From assembly GCF_038900055.1 (NCBI RefSeq), contig NZ_JBBMQM010000001.1, forward strand, positions 2,108,001 to 2,172,000: DNA of 64,000 bases, in the 5' to 3' direction. The position numbers were made by a program, and so were the translations under genes. This document shows, one piece after another, positions 18,501 through 27,006 of this stretch. The notes beneath the pieces were generated by a model. That model had not been told where the DNA came from and did no database searches. It saw nothing but the letters and a program-made list of their open reading frames with translations. This DNA comes from Henriciella sp. AS95 (GTDB taxonomy: Bacteria; Pseudomonadota; Alphaproteobacteria; Caulobacterales; Hyphomonadaceae). How positions within the stretch are numbered: the first letter of the stretch is position 1; each line of letters starts with the position of its first letter.

Positions 18501-19460
18501 ATGGAGCCATCATTTGTTGTCGCGATTATCCTCGCGATTGCCGGACTGGTCTTGTTGACGTCTGCGGTGAAGGTTGTCCCACAGGGGTACAACTTCACCG
18601 TTGAGAATTTCGGCCGTTATACCAAGACACTAAACCCGGGCCTTCATTTCATCGTACCGTTCTATCAGCGGGTTGGCCGCAAGATGAACATGATGGAAAG
18701 CGTGCTTGATATCCCCACGCAGGAAGTGATCACCAAGGACAATGCGATGGTGTCCTGCGATGCTGTTGTGTTCATTCAGGTAATCGACCCGGTTTCGGCG
18801 GCTTACGAAGTGAACAATCTTCAGAATGCGATCCAGAATCTGTCGCTGACAAATATTCGTACCGTGGTCGGGTCTATGGATCTCGATGAGGTGCTTTCCA
18901 ACCGTGATGAGATCAATGCGCGCCTTTTGAGTGTCGTTGACGCGGCGACCAATCCGTGGGGTGTGAAAGTCACGCGCATAGAGATTGCGGACCTGACACC
19001 GCCTGCAGACATTACAGAAGCCATGGCTCGCCAGATGAAAGCTGAACGCCTGAAGCGCGCTGAAATTCTGACGGCTGAGGGTGATAAGCAATCGGCGATC
19101 CTGAAAGCGGAAGGCCAGAAACAGTCTCAGATCCTTGAGGCCGAGGGCCGCCGGGAAGCCGCCTTCCGCGACGCCGAAGCCCGCGAACGCGAAGCTGAAG
19201 CGGAAGCTAAAGCGACCGCCATGGTGTCCGAAGCGATCGCCAAGGGCGACGTCAATGCGATCAATTACTTCCTCGGCCAGCAATACGTGACGGCGTTTGA
19301 AAAACTCGCAACGGCCCAAAACCAGAAGACGGTCATCATTCCGGCTGAGTTCAGTTCAATCCTCGGGACAATTGAAGGTATCAAAGGCCTCGCCGACAGC
19401 GCCGCATCATCGCGCAATAATGGCGGAACCGTTCCCTCAACAAGGCGCCGGGAGGACTAG
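18501..19460 (+). CDS. qmcA: SPFH/band-7 membrane protein, QmcA type
   Basis: 319 residues: an N-terminal span (about 5-25), SPFH domain (VPQGYNFTVENFGRYTKTLNPGLHFIVPF onward), then a long charged coiled-coil rich in Ala/Glu/Lys (about 180-250), where heptad-like AEGxKQS segments repeat three times. Forms large oligomeric rings in the inner membrane linked to FtsH-type proteolysis and membrane microdomains. Paired with the NfeD gene two bases downstream, the usual stomatin-NfeD operon. Confidence 0.93.
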   Translation: MEPSFVVAIILAIAGLVLLTSAVKVVPQGYNFTVENFGRYTKTLNPGLHFIVPFYQRVGRKMNMMESVLDIPTQEVITKDNAMVSCDAVVFIQVIDPVSAAYEVNNLQNAIQNLSLTNIRTVVGSMDLDEVLSNRDEINARLLSVVDAATNPWGVKVTRIEIADLTPPADITEAMARQMKAERLKRAEILTAEGDKQSAILKAEGQKQSQILEAEGRREAAFRDAEAREREAEAEAKATAMVSEAIAKGDVNAINYFLGQQYVTAFEKLATAQNQKTVIIPAEFSSILGTIEGIKGLADSAASSRNNGGTVPSTRRRED

Positions 19461-19462
19461 TC

Positions 19463-19939
19463 ATGGAAGGGGTCAATGAGCTCATCTGGCCACTGACGGC
19501 CTGGCACTGGCTGGCGATCGCCTTGCTTTTGCTGTGCATCGAAATGGCGGTTGGGACTTTCGATCTTCTGTGGATTGCGATTGCAGCCGGTATCACAGCG
19601 ATCTTTGCGGCCATTGCGCCGGCGGGGCTGAGTGACTGGCAAGGCCAACTGATCTTCTTTGCTGTCGCGGCGACGGGGCTTGTGATCCTTGGACGCACTG
19701 TGTTTGCTGGTATGCGCAAGATCGTCGGTGATCATCCGACGCTGAACAGGCGAATGGACCGAACCGTGGGGCAGCGAGGCGTTGTTATTGCAGACTTTTC
19801 TGGCGGTGTGGGCCGCGTGAAGCTTGGCGATACAGAGTGGTCAGCAGAGACCATGGACGGCTCCAGCCCGATTGCAGGCACCGGTGTGATTGTCGAGGAT
19901 ACGATTGGAAACGTCCTCCGGATAAAACCGGCGGTCTGA
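19463..19939 (+). CDS. NfeD family membrane protein (YbbJ type)
   Basis: 158 residues: three or four hydrophobic spans (residues about 10-85), then a C-terminal OB-fold domain of the NfeD family (RTVGQRGVVIADFSGGVGRVKLGDTEWSA). The partner of the adjacent QmcA-type protein. No serine-protease half is present, so this is the short type. The tandem 11-bp repeat begins one base after its stop. Confidence 0.9.
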   Translation: MEGVNELIWPLTAWHWLAIALLLLCIEMAVGTFDLLWIAIAAGITAIFAAIAPAGLSDWQGQLIFFAVAATGLVILGRTVFAGMRKIVGDHPTLNRRMDRTVGQRGVVIADFSGGVGRVKLGDTEWSAETMDGSSPIAGTGVIVEDTIGNVLRIKPAV

Positions 19940-19940
19940 C

Positions 19941-20006
19941 AGGCCGATTATAGGCCGATTACGGGCCGATCCTGGGTCGATTTTAGGCCGATTGCAGGCC
20001 GATGCC
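19941..20006. repeat. Six-copy 11-bp tandem repeat between nfeD and xseA
   Basis: Consecutive 11-base units starting at 19941, 19952, 19963, 19974, 19985 and 19996 read AGGCCGATTAT, AGGCCGATTAC, GGGCCGATCCT, GGGTCGATTTT, AGGCCGATTGC and AGGCCGATGCC. The core RGGYCGAT is kept in every copy and the last three bases drift. The array fills nearly all of the 72-bp gap between two convergent stop codons. There is no dyad symmetry inside a unit, so it is not a terminator. Function unknown. Confidence 0.95.
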
Positions 20007-20011
20007 GGACA

Positions 20012-21445
20012 TCAGAAAAGTGAGCCCTGAGGAGGCGGTTTCGACTCGGATTTGGGCTTGGGCTTGTTTTTTGCTGTTTTCGGCGGCGGCTTCTTTGCAG
20101 CGGCTTTTTTCGTGCCCGAAACGATGGCCTCAAGAGACCCTTTGGACAAAGTGATATCGAGTGTCTCGTCGGCGTTCGCTTCGCTCGCGTCTTTCAGCAC
20201 TTTTCCGGCACCGTCCTTAACGATGGCAAAGCCGCGATCGAGAGTCGCCTGATATGAGAGTGTCTCCAGCAATTTCGCTTCTGAGGCGAGCGCGGTTCGA
20301 TTGCTTTCAATGATTCTTGAAAGGGCAGGGCGAGCCCTCACAGCGACATCGATGAGTTTCTGTCGGTTGCGGCGCGTTTCTGTTTTCAGCGGTTCCGGCC
20401 GAAGGCGCGCGCCGGCGCGGGTCAGATGGATCTGCTTGGTCTTGATCGCGCTCGAGAGACCTGAGCGAAGACCCGTTTCCAGATAGTCGACGGTCTGGCG
20501 CTTCTGCGCGATCAAAGTTTCGAGGCGTGGAAGACGAGACGCGCGGAGCCGGTCCCGGTCATGCCGAACGCGGCGGGCCAGCGCCCGCTTCAGGCTCTGC
20601 TCACGGTCTTCAATGGCGATGAGGAGATCCGATCGCACGGGCACGGCGATTTCCGCGGCGCCTGTTGGCGTCGGTGCCCGGGCATCGGAAACGAAATCGA
20701 TCAGCGTCGTATCTGTTTCGTGGCCGACCGCAGAGATAAGCGGAATCTCGCTTTCAAAGGCGGCGCGGACGACATTTTCTTCATTGAATGGCCAAAGGTC
20801 CTCGATCGATCCACCGCCTCGTCCGACGATGAGAACATCGGGACGGTCGGCTTCAGGCAACGCGTTGAACCCACGAATGCCGGCTTCGATCTGCGAAGCG
20901 GCCTTGTCGCCCTGAACCAGCGCTGGCCAGAGAATGACGCGCACCGGGAAGCGCTCACGTATGCGATGCAGGATATCTCGGATGACGGCACCTGTCGGGC
21001 TTGTCACCACACCAACGGTTTGCGGCAGGTACGGCAGCGCTTTCTTATGCCGCTCGTCAAACAGGCCTTCGGCGGCGAATTTCTTCTTGCGCTCTTCGAG
21101 CAGCGCCATCAGCGCACCCGCCCCGGCAGGGCGCATGAAATCCGCAATCATCTGATAGTTGGACCGGCCAGCATAGATAGAGAGCCGGCCTTCGGCGACG
21201 ATTTCCAGGCCCTCTTCAGGCTTGAAGGGGAGGCGTTGCACCGAGCCTTTCCACATCACTGTGTTCAGAACAGCCTTGTCGTCCTTGATGTCGGCATACA
21301 TGTGGCCGGACCGGGCGATGGTGACGCGGCCGAGTTCACCGCGCACGCGCACATGATCGAAATTGGTTTCGATGGTGCGTTTCAGGTTTGCGGCGAGTTC
21401 CGAGACGCTTAGCTCGGCGATGTTGGATGGTGCCTCTTCGGACAT
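20012..21445 (-). CDS. xseA: Exodeoxyribonuclease VII large subunit with basic C-terminal tail
   Basis: 477 residues: an N-terminal OB-fold (SVSELAANLKRTIETNFDHVRVRGELG), then the catalytic domain with RGGGSIEDLWPFNEE and GHETDTTLIDFVSD, then a coiled-coil. It degrades single-stranded DNA with the small subunit XseB (not seen here). The last 34 or so residues are a Lys/Pro/Ala-rich extension (KKAAAKKPPPKTAKNKPKPK...), a probable extra nucleic-acid contact not part of the core family. Confidence 0.95.
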   Translation of the reverse strand: MSEEAPSNIAELSVSELAANLKRTIETNFDHVRVRGELGRVTIARSGHMYADIKDDKAVLNTVMWKGSVQRLPFKPEEGLEIVAEGRLSIYAGRSNYQMIADFMRPAGAGALMALLEERKKKFAAEGLFDERHKKALPYLPQTVGVVTSPTGAVIRDILHRIRERFPVRVILWPALVQGDKAASQIEAGIRGFNALPEADRPDVLIVGRGGGSIEDLWPFNEENVVRAAFESEIPLISAVGHETDTTLIDFVSDARAPTPTGAAEIAVPVRSDLLIAIEDREQSLKRALARRVRHDRDRLRASRLPRLETLIAQKRQTVDYLETGLRSGLSSAIKTKQIHLTRAGARLRPEPLKTETRRNRQKLIDVAVRARPALSRIIESNRTALASEAKLLETLSYQATLDRGFAIVKDGAGKVLKDASEANADETLDITLSKGSLEAIVSGTKKAAAKKPPPKTAKNKPKPKSESKPPPQGSLF

Positions 21446-21450
21446 CGGGC

Positions 21451-21903
21451 CTAGCTTTCACCCTGGTCCGAATTGCGCGGCGTATCGGACGCGGCGACGG
21501 CTGTGCGCGCTTTCAGCTCACCCGAAATGCGGGTCATCATGAAGGTGCCCGTCCAGTCGGATGGGTCATCAAAGAACCAGACGCCGCTGATGAGGCAGCA
21601 ATCGGCATCGACGTCGCCATGATAGCGCAGCATGAAAGGTTCGCCGCTCTCATCATCCAGAGCGATTTTCGTGAAGTGAACGTCGAGGCCCTGCCGATAG
21701 CCCGTAATGCGGGCTTCATACTCAGCGATATCCTGCTCTTCAGTCAGATTTTCTTCGAGGATCGAGCCTGTGACCTTGCCGCCTTCTTCCTTGATCCATG
21801 CGGTAAACATGACGGCATCATCGGTGAGGTCATAGGCGTAGAAGCCTGTCCAGAGCCCGCTCAGATCTTTTGTCTGGCGGCGTTTGGGGGGACTGTTTGC
21901 CAT
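21451..21903 (-). CDS. Conserved hypothetical protein
   Basis: 150 residues from the ATG at 21901-21903 (MANSPPKRRQTKDLSGLW); an upstream in-frame ATG would extend into the purD promoter region. Not recognised as a named family. The middle reads like a small beta-barrel (LSGLWTGFYAYDL, GKVTGSILEENL, SGVWFFDDPSDWTGTFMMTR), and the pattern SGxWxGxY recalls lipocalin-like or stress proteins. No signal peptide. It lies 5 bp upstream of xseA on the same strand and is likely co-transcribed. Confidence 0.75.
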   Translation of the reverse strand: MANSPPKRRQTKDLSGLWTGFYAYDLTDDAVMFTAWIKEEGGKVTGSILEENLTEEQDIAEYEARITGYRQGLDVHFTKIALDDESGEPFMLRYHGDVDADCCLISGVWFFDDPSDWTGTFMMTRISGELKARTAVAASDTPRNSDQGES

Positions 21904-22058
21904 AGGGGTACCTTGCCCTGCGAGAAGCGGGGCTAGCAAGCCCAATTGTGAGCTTGACAGGGGGAAAGCTCTCGATTCCCTGCAAAAGCCCAATGATGAC
22001 AGGCCAGAGCGCAGATTGGGGCTTGATCAAACAGGGCCGGGCGTTCATCTCCCAGCTT

Positions 22059-23354
22059 ATGAAAATACTCCTTCTTGGTTCCGGTGGCCGCGAGCATTCG
22101 CTGGCCTGGAAAATCGCCCAGTCCCCGCTCGTCGACGAAGTTTTCTGTGCGCCGGGTAATCCCGGCATGGACAAGATCGGACCTTGCTTCGATCTTGACC
22201 CGACGGATCTGAAAGCCGTTCAGGAACTCGCGCTTCAGATTGTGCCGGATCTCATCATCATTGGCCCGGAAGGGCCGCTGGCCGCAGGCGTGAGCGACGC
22301 CTTGCGCGCGCGGGGGTTCGACGTGCTCGGGCCGAGCCAGACAGCGGCGCAGCTGGAAAGCTCCAAGGGCTTCGCCAAGGACCTCATGAAGAAGTATGGC
22401 GTGCCGACCGCCGCCTATGGACGCTTCACTGATCTGACCGATGCGCTGGAATACCTCGAACAGATGAGTGCGCCTTATGTCATCAAGGCCGATGGCCTGG
22501 CAGCGGGCAAGGGTGTCGTGATTGCCCAGACGCTCGAGGAAGCCGAAAACACGGTCGAGGAATTCATGACCGGCAAGTTTGGAGAGGCCTCCACCGAAGT
22601 CGTCATTGAAGAATTCATGGACGGCGAAGAAGCGTCTGTGTTCGTGATGACGGACGGCGAAGGCGCCATCTATCTTCCGGTGGCTCAAGACCATAAACGC
22701 GTGGGCGATGGTGATACCGGGCCGAACACAGGCGGTATGGGCGCCTATGCGCCTGCGCCAATTGTCGATGCCCGTACGCTGGAACTGGTGCAGACGCTGA
22801 TCGTCGAGCCGCTGCTGTCGGGCATGGCTGAGGATGATATGCCCTATCAGGGCGTTCTCTATGTCGGCATCATGGTGACGCCCTCCGGCCCTAAAGTGGT
22901 GGAGTTCAATGCGCGCTTCGGTGATCCGGAATGCCAGGTTTTGATGGCGGGCCTTCCGGGCGACATCGTGCCGGCCTTGCTTGTCTGCGCGACCGGTGGG
23001 CTGGTCTCCAGTCATGCGGCGCTGTGCGACATGATGGGGCTCACCGAGTTCAAGCCAAGCGCGGTGGTTGTCATGGCGGCCAAGGGTTATCCCGGAAAGG
23101 CCGAGAAAGGCTCGGTCATTGCGGGCGTCGACAAGGCTGACGGCATTGACGGCGTGACGGTATTTCATGCCGGCACCGACATGAATGAGAAGGGCGAGCT
23201 TCTTGCCTCCGGCGGAAGGGTTCTGGGCGTTACCGCGACAGGCAATGATCTGAAGCAGGCTGTGGACCGTGCTTATCAGGGCGTCGGGGCAATCGAATGG
23301 CCCGAAGGATTCTACCGCAAGGACATTGCTCACCGAGCGCTAAAAAAAGCGTAA
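22059..23354 (+). CDS. purD: Phosphoribosylamine-glycine ligase
   Basis: 431 residues beginning MKILLLGSGGREHSLAWK, the GARS N-domain, followed by an ATP-grasp domain (DGLAAGKGVVIAQT, GDGDTGPNTGGMGAY) and the GFYRKDIAHRAL C-terminus. Second step of de novo purine synthesis. The 155-bp divergent gap to the preceding gene should contain its promoter; the start at 22059 gives the standard N-terminus. Confidence 0.97.
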   Translation: MKILLLGSGGREHSLAWKIAQSPLVDEVFCAPGNPGMDKIGPCFDLDPTDLKAVQELALQIVPDLIIIGPEGPLAAGVSDALRARGFDVLGPSQTAAQLESSKGFAKDLMKKYGVPTAAYGRFTDLTDALEYLEQMSAPYVIKADGLAAGKGVVIAQTLEEAENTVEEFMTGKFGEASTEVVIEEFMDGEEASVFVMTDGEGAIYLPVAQDHKRVGDGDTGPNTGGMGAYAPAPIVDARTLELVQTLIVEPLLSGMAEDDMPYQGVLYVGIMVTPSGPKVVEFNARFGDPECQVLMAGLPGDIVPALLVCATGGLVSSHAALCDMMGLTEFKPSAVVVMAAKGYPGKAEKGSVIAGVDKADGIDGVTVFHAGTDMNEKGELLASGGRVLGVTATGNDLKQAVDRAYQGVGAIEWPEGFYRKDIAHRALKKA

Positions 23355-23425
23355 TCTGGCGGCTCGGCAGGCAACCAAGCGGCGGGCAATCCGTTTCTTC
23401 TTCACTGATATGAAGGAGAAACCTC

Positions 23426-23869
23426 ATGACTAACAAGAATATCGATGCCCTTAACGACGTGACCAAAACGCTGATCGATAGCCAGAAAGGCTATGAGAAA
23501 GTGTGCGCCATGTCTGATGACAGCTATGCGCTTCGCGGCAAGTTCCAATCGTTGGCGGCCGAGCGGGCCGATCTGATCCAGAGTTTCCAGAATCAGGTCC
23601 GTTCCTTTGGCGGCGAACCGGAAACCTCCGGCGGCACAGGCGGCTCGCTTCACAGGGCCTGGGCCGACTTTACGTCGCTCTTCCAGGACGATGAGCACGC
23701 CGCTCTGGAGGCCGTTGAAGGCGGCGAAGAACACCTCGCCAAGGAAGCGGCGTCCAAGCTGGAAGACAAGGATTTGGACATGGTGACCCGCGAGCTGCTT
23801 CAGCGCGCTCAAGCGTCGGCCTGCTACGGCGAACGCTTCGCTGAAATGGCTGAAGACGCTCGGAGCTAA
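23426..23869 (+). CDS. PA2169-type four-helix-bundle protein (DUF2383)
   Basis: 147 residues, all-helical, beginning NIDALNDVTKTLIDSQKGYEKV with the later LFQDDEHAALEAVEGGEEHLAKEAASKL motif, matching the PA2169 ferritin-like family. Cytoplasmic, often stress-related, with unproven function. A strong AAGGAG ribosome site precedes the ATG and a terminator follows, so it is a monocistronic unit. Confidence 0.88.
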   Translation: MTNKNIDALNDVTKTLIDSQKGYEKVCAMSDDSYALRGKFQSLAAERADLIQSFQNQVRSFGGEPETSGGTGGSLHRAWADFTSLFQDDEHAALEAVEGGEEHLAKEAASKLEDKDLDMVTRELLQRAQASACYGERFAEMAEDARS

Positions 23870-23890
23870 TCCAGTCATACAAAAACATGA

Positions 23891-23919
23891 ACGGCCACTC
23901 TCATCAGGGTGGCCGTTTT
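23891..23919 (+). terminator. Rho-independent terminator after the PA2169-type gene
   Basis: ACGGCCAC at 23891-23898 pairs with GTGGCCGT at 23909-23916, with a 10-base loop that can pair further by G-T and C-G, followed by a short T run (TTTT). Confidence 0.85.
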
Positions 23920-24047
23920 GCTGTCTCGCGTTCAAATGCGGGAGGCGGCCGACCCATTCATTGTGGCGATTTGACCTTGCGAAAAGCTTGTCCGCGTGAC
24001 TGCACGCGCTAGGGTGCGCCCCGAAAAGGTATTGCAGGGAGTAGAGC

Positions 24048-25136
24048 ATGTCAGAGGCCGAAAACGCGCAGGAAATGTTTACGGGCACCAAGGAGGTCGC
24101 CGAGAGTCACAAGTTCGACGAGAGCAAGCTCGCGCAATGGATGGAAGCGAATGTCGAGGGCTATGAAGGGCCCCTGACCGTCAAGCAGTTCAAGGGTGGT
24201 CAGTCGAACCCGACCTACAAACTCTTCACGCCGGGCAAGACCTATGTGTTGCGCCGTAAACCGCCTGGCAAGCTATTGCCATCGGCGCATGCGGTTGACC
24301 GAGAGTTCCGCGTCATCAACGCGCTTTATCCGACGGGATTCCCTGTTGCTCGCCCATATGGTCTCTGTACGGATGAAAGTGTCATCGGCACAATCTTCTA
24401 TGTGATGGACTGCGTGGACGGACGAATCCTTTGGGACGGGACGCTACCGGAGTATGAGCCAGCGATGCGGCGGAAGATTTACGAAGCCAAGGTCAAGACG
24501 TTCGCCGATCTTCATAATACGGATTGGCGGGCGATTGGCCTGGAAGGCTTCGGCAAGGAAGGCGACTATGTTGCGCGCCAGATTCACAGGTGGACGAAGC
24601 AGTACAAGGCGTCGGAAACCGAACATGTCGAAGATATGGAGAAGCTGATCGAATGGCTGCCGAAGAATATCCCGCCGGGCGATACGACGACGATTGTCCA
24701 TGGTGACTACCGGCTGGATAATATGGTGCTGCACCCGACCGAGCCGAAAGTGATTGCCGTGCTGGACTGGGAGCTGTCCACGCTCGGTGATCCGCTTGCG
24801 GACTTTTCCTACCATCTCATGAACTGGGTGATGCCGAGCGGCGATGAAACGCGCGGATCACTGTCGTCCATCCCGGACCTGAAGGCGCACGGCATTCCGA
24901 CCATGGAGGAATATGTCGATATGTATTGCGAGCATACCGGCCGTGATGGGTTGCCGGAGCTCGACTATTATTTCGCATACAACGCGTTCCGCCTCGCGGG
25001 CATCCTGCAGGGCATTGTCGGGCGCGTGCGCGACGGGACAGCCTCCAATGCAAACGCTGCCGCGAATGCCGAGCGTGTGAAGCCTCTCGCAGCCTTTGCC
25101 GCAGAGCGGGCGCGCATGGCGGGAATGAAGGGATAA
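24048..25136 (+). CDS. APH/ACAD10-like phosphotransferase
   Basis: 362 residues of the aminoglycoside-phosphotransferase kinase fold, closest in pattern to the ACAD10/11 N-terminal kinase domain. FKGGQSNPTYKL is the glycine-rich loop, VLRRKPPGKLLPSAHAVDREF holds the ATP lysine, TIVHGDYRLDNMV is the catalytic loop and VLDWELSTLGDPLADF holds the metal-binding Asp. Likely phosphorylates a hydroxyacyl-CoA or similar small molecule, by analogy with ACAD10/11, rather than an antibiotic. Two bases upstream of the hotdog-like gene, hence co-transcribed. Confidence 0.85.
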   Translation: MSEAENAQEMFTGTKEVAESHKFDESKLAQWMEANVEGYEGPLTVKQFKGGQSNPTYKLFTPGKTYVLRRKPPGKLLPSAHAVDREFRVINALYPTGFPVARPYGLCTDESVIGTIFYVMDCVDGRILWDGTLPEYEPAMRRKIYEAKVKTFADLHNTDWRAIGLEGFGKEGDYVARQIHRWTKQYKASETEHVEDMEKLIEWLPKNIPPGDTTTIVHGDYRLDNMVLHPTEPKVIAVLDWELSTLGDPLADFSYHLMNWVMPSGDETRGSLSSIPDLKAHGIPTMEEYVDMYCEHTGRDGLPELDYYFAYNAFRLAGILQGIVGRVRDGTASNANAAANAERVKPLAAFAAERARMAGMKG

Positions 25137-25138
25137 GG

Positions 25139-26047
25139 ATGATGGCGAATATTATTGAAGGACCGCTTCGCAAACCCGCTCAGATGCTGGCGGATCAATC
25201 TTATGACGGCCACAAGTCGCTGCATGATGACAGTGAAGCCGAGAGGCTTGGTATCAAGGCCGGCCCGATCGAAGGGCCGACGCATTTCAGCCAGTTCTCA
25301 CCCTATCTGGTGGACCTGTTCGGCAAGGAATGGTTCGAGCGAGGCTGTTTTTCCACCCATTTCCTCAACATGGTTGTCGAAGGGGAGGCGGTGCGTGTCT
25401 TCGTCGAGCCGAAGAACGACACCGAAGCGTATTGCCGCGCCGAAAAAGAGGATGGCACACCGGTTCTGGAAGCGAGCGCGACGCTCGGTCCCGATCACGG
25501 CGAGACGCTGCTGCGCGCCCGGATGGCGAAGCTTCGGCCTGCAGGCGATCTGGTCATCCTTGCGGACATGAAAGTTGGATTGACGGGGCAGAGCGAAGAA
25601 ATCGTTCGCATGGAGCCCGATCAGCATATGGGCGATCTCTATCCGTTCTCGCTGAACCAGAAGCTCCAGAAGATTACCGAACCGATGGACTGGTATTATG
25701 ATGCCGATGCCTCGCCGTGGGGACGTGCCATCGTGCCGACCGAAATGGTGTCCGTGTTGGGAAACTATACGGGCGGCATGGTCAAATGGCCGATCAAGAA
25801 ACCATCGATTGGCCTGTTTGCTGACCTCGAAATCATGATGGTGGACGGCCCGTTATTTGTGGGTGCGACCTACAAGCTGAAACGGGAAGTCGTCGCGCTG
25901 TCCCAGAGCCGCCGCGTCGAGAATTACTGGGTTGAGACGAGCTTCTACGACGAAGCTGGCGAAACCCTCAAAGCCAAGATGCTGCTCAATCATGGGATCA
26001 TGAAGGCGAGCTATCCGGACTATCCGAAAGAGTTGCTTCCGGCCTAA
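25139..26047 (+). CDS. Conserved protein, probable hotdog/MaoC-like fold
   Basis: 302 residues. The N-terminal half has the pattern LHDDSEAERLGIKAGPIEGPTHFSQF, resembling MaoC-type acyl-dehydratase N-domains; the second half (GLFADLEIMMVDGPLFVGATYKLKREV) could be a second hotdog. I do not recognise a named family. Pairing with an ACAD10-like kinase suggests acyl-CoA or lipid catabolism, an inference from context only. Shares the CTAA stop overlap with the convergent gene. Confidence 0.7.
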   Translation: MMANIIEGPLRKPAQMLADQSYDGHKSLHDDSEAERLGIKAGPIEGPTHFSQFSPYLVDLFGKEWFERGCFSTHFLNMVVEGEAVRVFVEPKNDTEAYCRAEKEDGTPVLEASATLGPDHGETLLRARMAKLRPAGDLVILADMKVGLTGQSEEIVRMEPDQHMGDLYPFSLNQKLQKITEPMDWYYDADASPWGRAIVPTEMVSVLGNYTGGMVKWPIKKPSIGLFADLEIMMVDGPLFVGATYKLKREVVALSQSRRVENYWVETSFYDEAGETLKAKMLLNHGIMKASYPDYPKELLPA

Positions 26048-26910
26048 TCGGACGCCGCGCAGCCCGCTTCATTATAGTCCCGCTGAAAGATGTAAGTCTG
26101 CTCGGCGATGGGGACGGTGACGTCTTTGTATACGGTGTTGACCGGGTCGCTCCAGCTTTGTGCGAACCGCTCCATATGGGCGATGCGGTCACCCAGAAAG
26201 CGCTTCAGGTGCGCGGCATCGATCATGCCCCAATACTCATTCGGGTCGACGCGGCAGTCATGGTTGAGGGCGTCGGCGAGCATTCTGTCGCTGACGATTT
26301 CAATGTAATCTGCGTCAACACCCTGGCCCTTCAGGTGATCAATCATGTGATCCTGGCCGCTCTTGTGCAGGGTGTAGGGGAAATTATAGCCGAGCCCGGC
26401 CAATATACGTTCGCTTTTGGTGGCGTCTTCTCCGTCTTTCAGCCATCCGAACCACTGATCAAATCCCATCATGACGATGCCGTGCACGGAAATATGGGCA
26501 GAATGATGGATCCATAACTCATCCGCCCCCGGAACAAGCACCATGGCGCATGCAGACATGCACTGTCCCGCGATGACAATCGGTTCGTCGCGTTGATCAA
26601 GGATTCGGCTCATCATTCGTGCCGTGGCGACGTTTCCGCCTGGGCTGGTAATGATTATTCTGTCGGCAGGATCCATATCCGCCAATTGCAGAAACTGGCC
26701 TGGAAAGATCGCTGCATTGTAGCAAATGGTCTTCGTATCCGGCAGAACCGACACGCCTTCGGAGGCGAGGCAGGCGTCGACTTCCTCGTCCAGGGAGTCG
26801 ATCGGCTCATCGAAGCTGATGCCCTGGGCGGTGGCGAAGGATGCTGACATGGCGATAATGGTCGTCAGGAGGCCCAAGCTTGGCAGCTTCAGCGGAAATA
26901 AATTGAACAT
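26044..26910 (-). CDS. Secreted ClpP/crotonase-fold protein (putative periplasmic serine peptidase)
   Basis: 288 residues from ATG 26908-26910, which has AAGG upstream and gives a clean signal peptide ending ATAQG; an ATG 11 codons earlier is also in frame. The mature part has a ClpP-superfamily pattern: IIITSPGGNVATARMM (oxyanion-like SPGG, about residues 89-92), GQCMSACAMVL with a candidate nucleophile Ser at about 119 flanked by two Cys, and HHSAHISVHG with a candidate His at about 143. Whether it is an active peptidase is unproven. No partner is obvious. Confidence 0.72.
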   Translation of the reverse strand: MFNLFPLKLPSLGLLTTIIAMSASFATAQGISFDEPIDSLDEEVDACLASEGVSVLPDTKTICYNAAIFPGQFLQLADMDPADRIIITSPGGNVATARMMSRILDQRDEPIVIAGQCMSACAMVLVPGADELWIHHSAHISVHGIVMMGFDQWFGWLKDGEDATKSERILAGLGYNFPYTLHKSGQDHMIDHLKGQGVDADYIEIVSDRMLADALNHDCRVDPNEYWGMIDAAHLKRFLGDRIAHMERFAQSWSDPVNTVYKDVTVPIAEQTYIFQRDYNEAGCAASD

Positions 26911-27006
26911 CACGGAGCCTTTAGTGAAATTTGCACGGTTCATGCATCGAAGTTTAGGTTAGTTGGAAAAACCGTAAACACTCAAGTCGGTTGCGCGGAG
27001 AGCATC

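Noticed and set aside
19941-20006. CRISPR array
   Set aside because: Units are 11 bp with no spacers, far too short, and no cas genes are present.
21933-23333. A 466-codon open frame antisense to purD
   Set aside because: Composition (His, Arg, Gln-rich) is that of a shadow frame, and purD is unambiguous.
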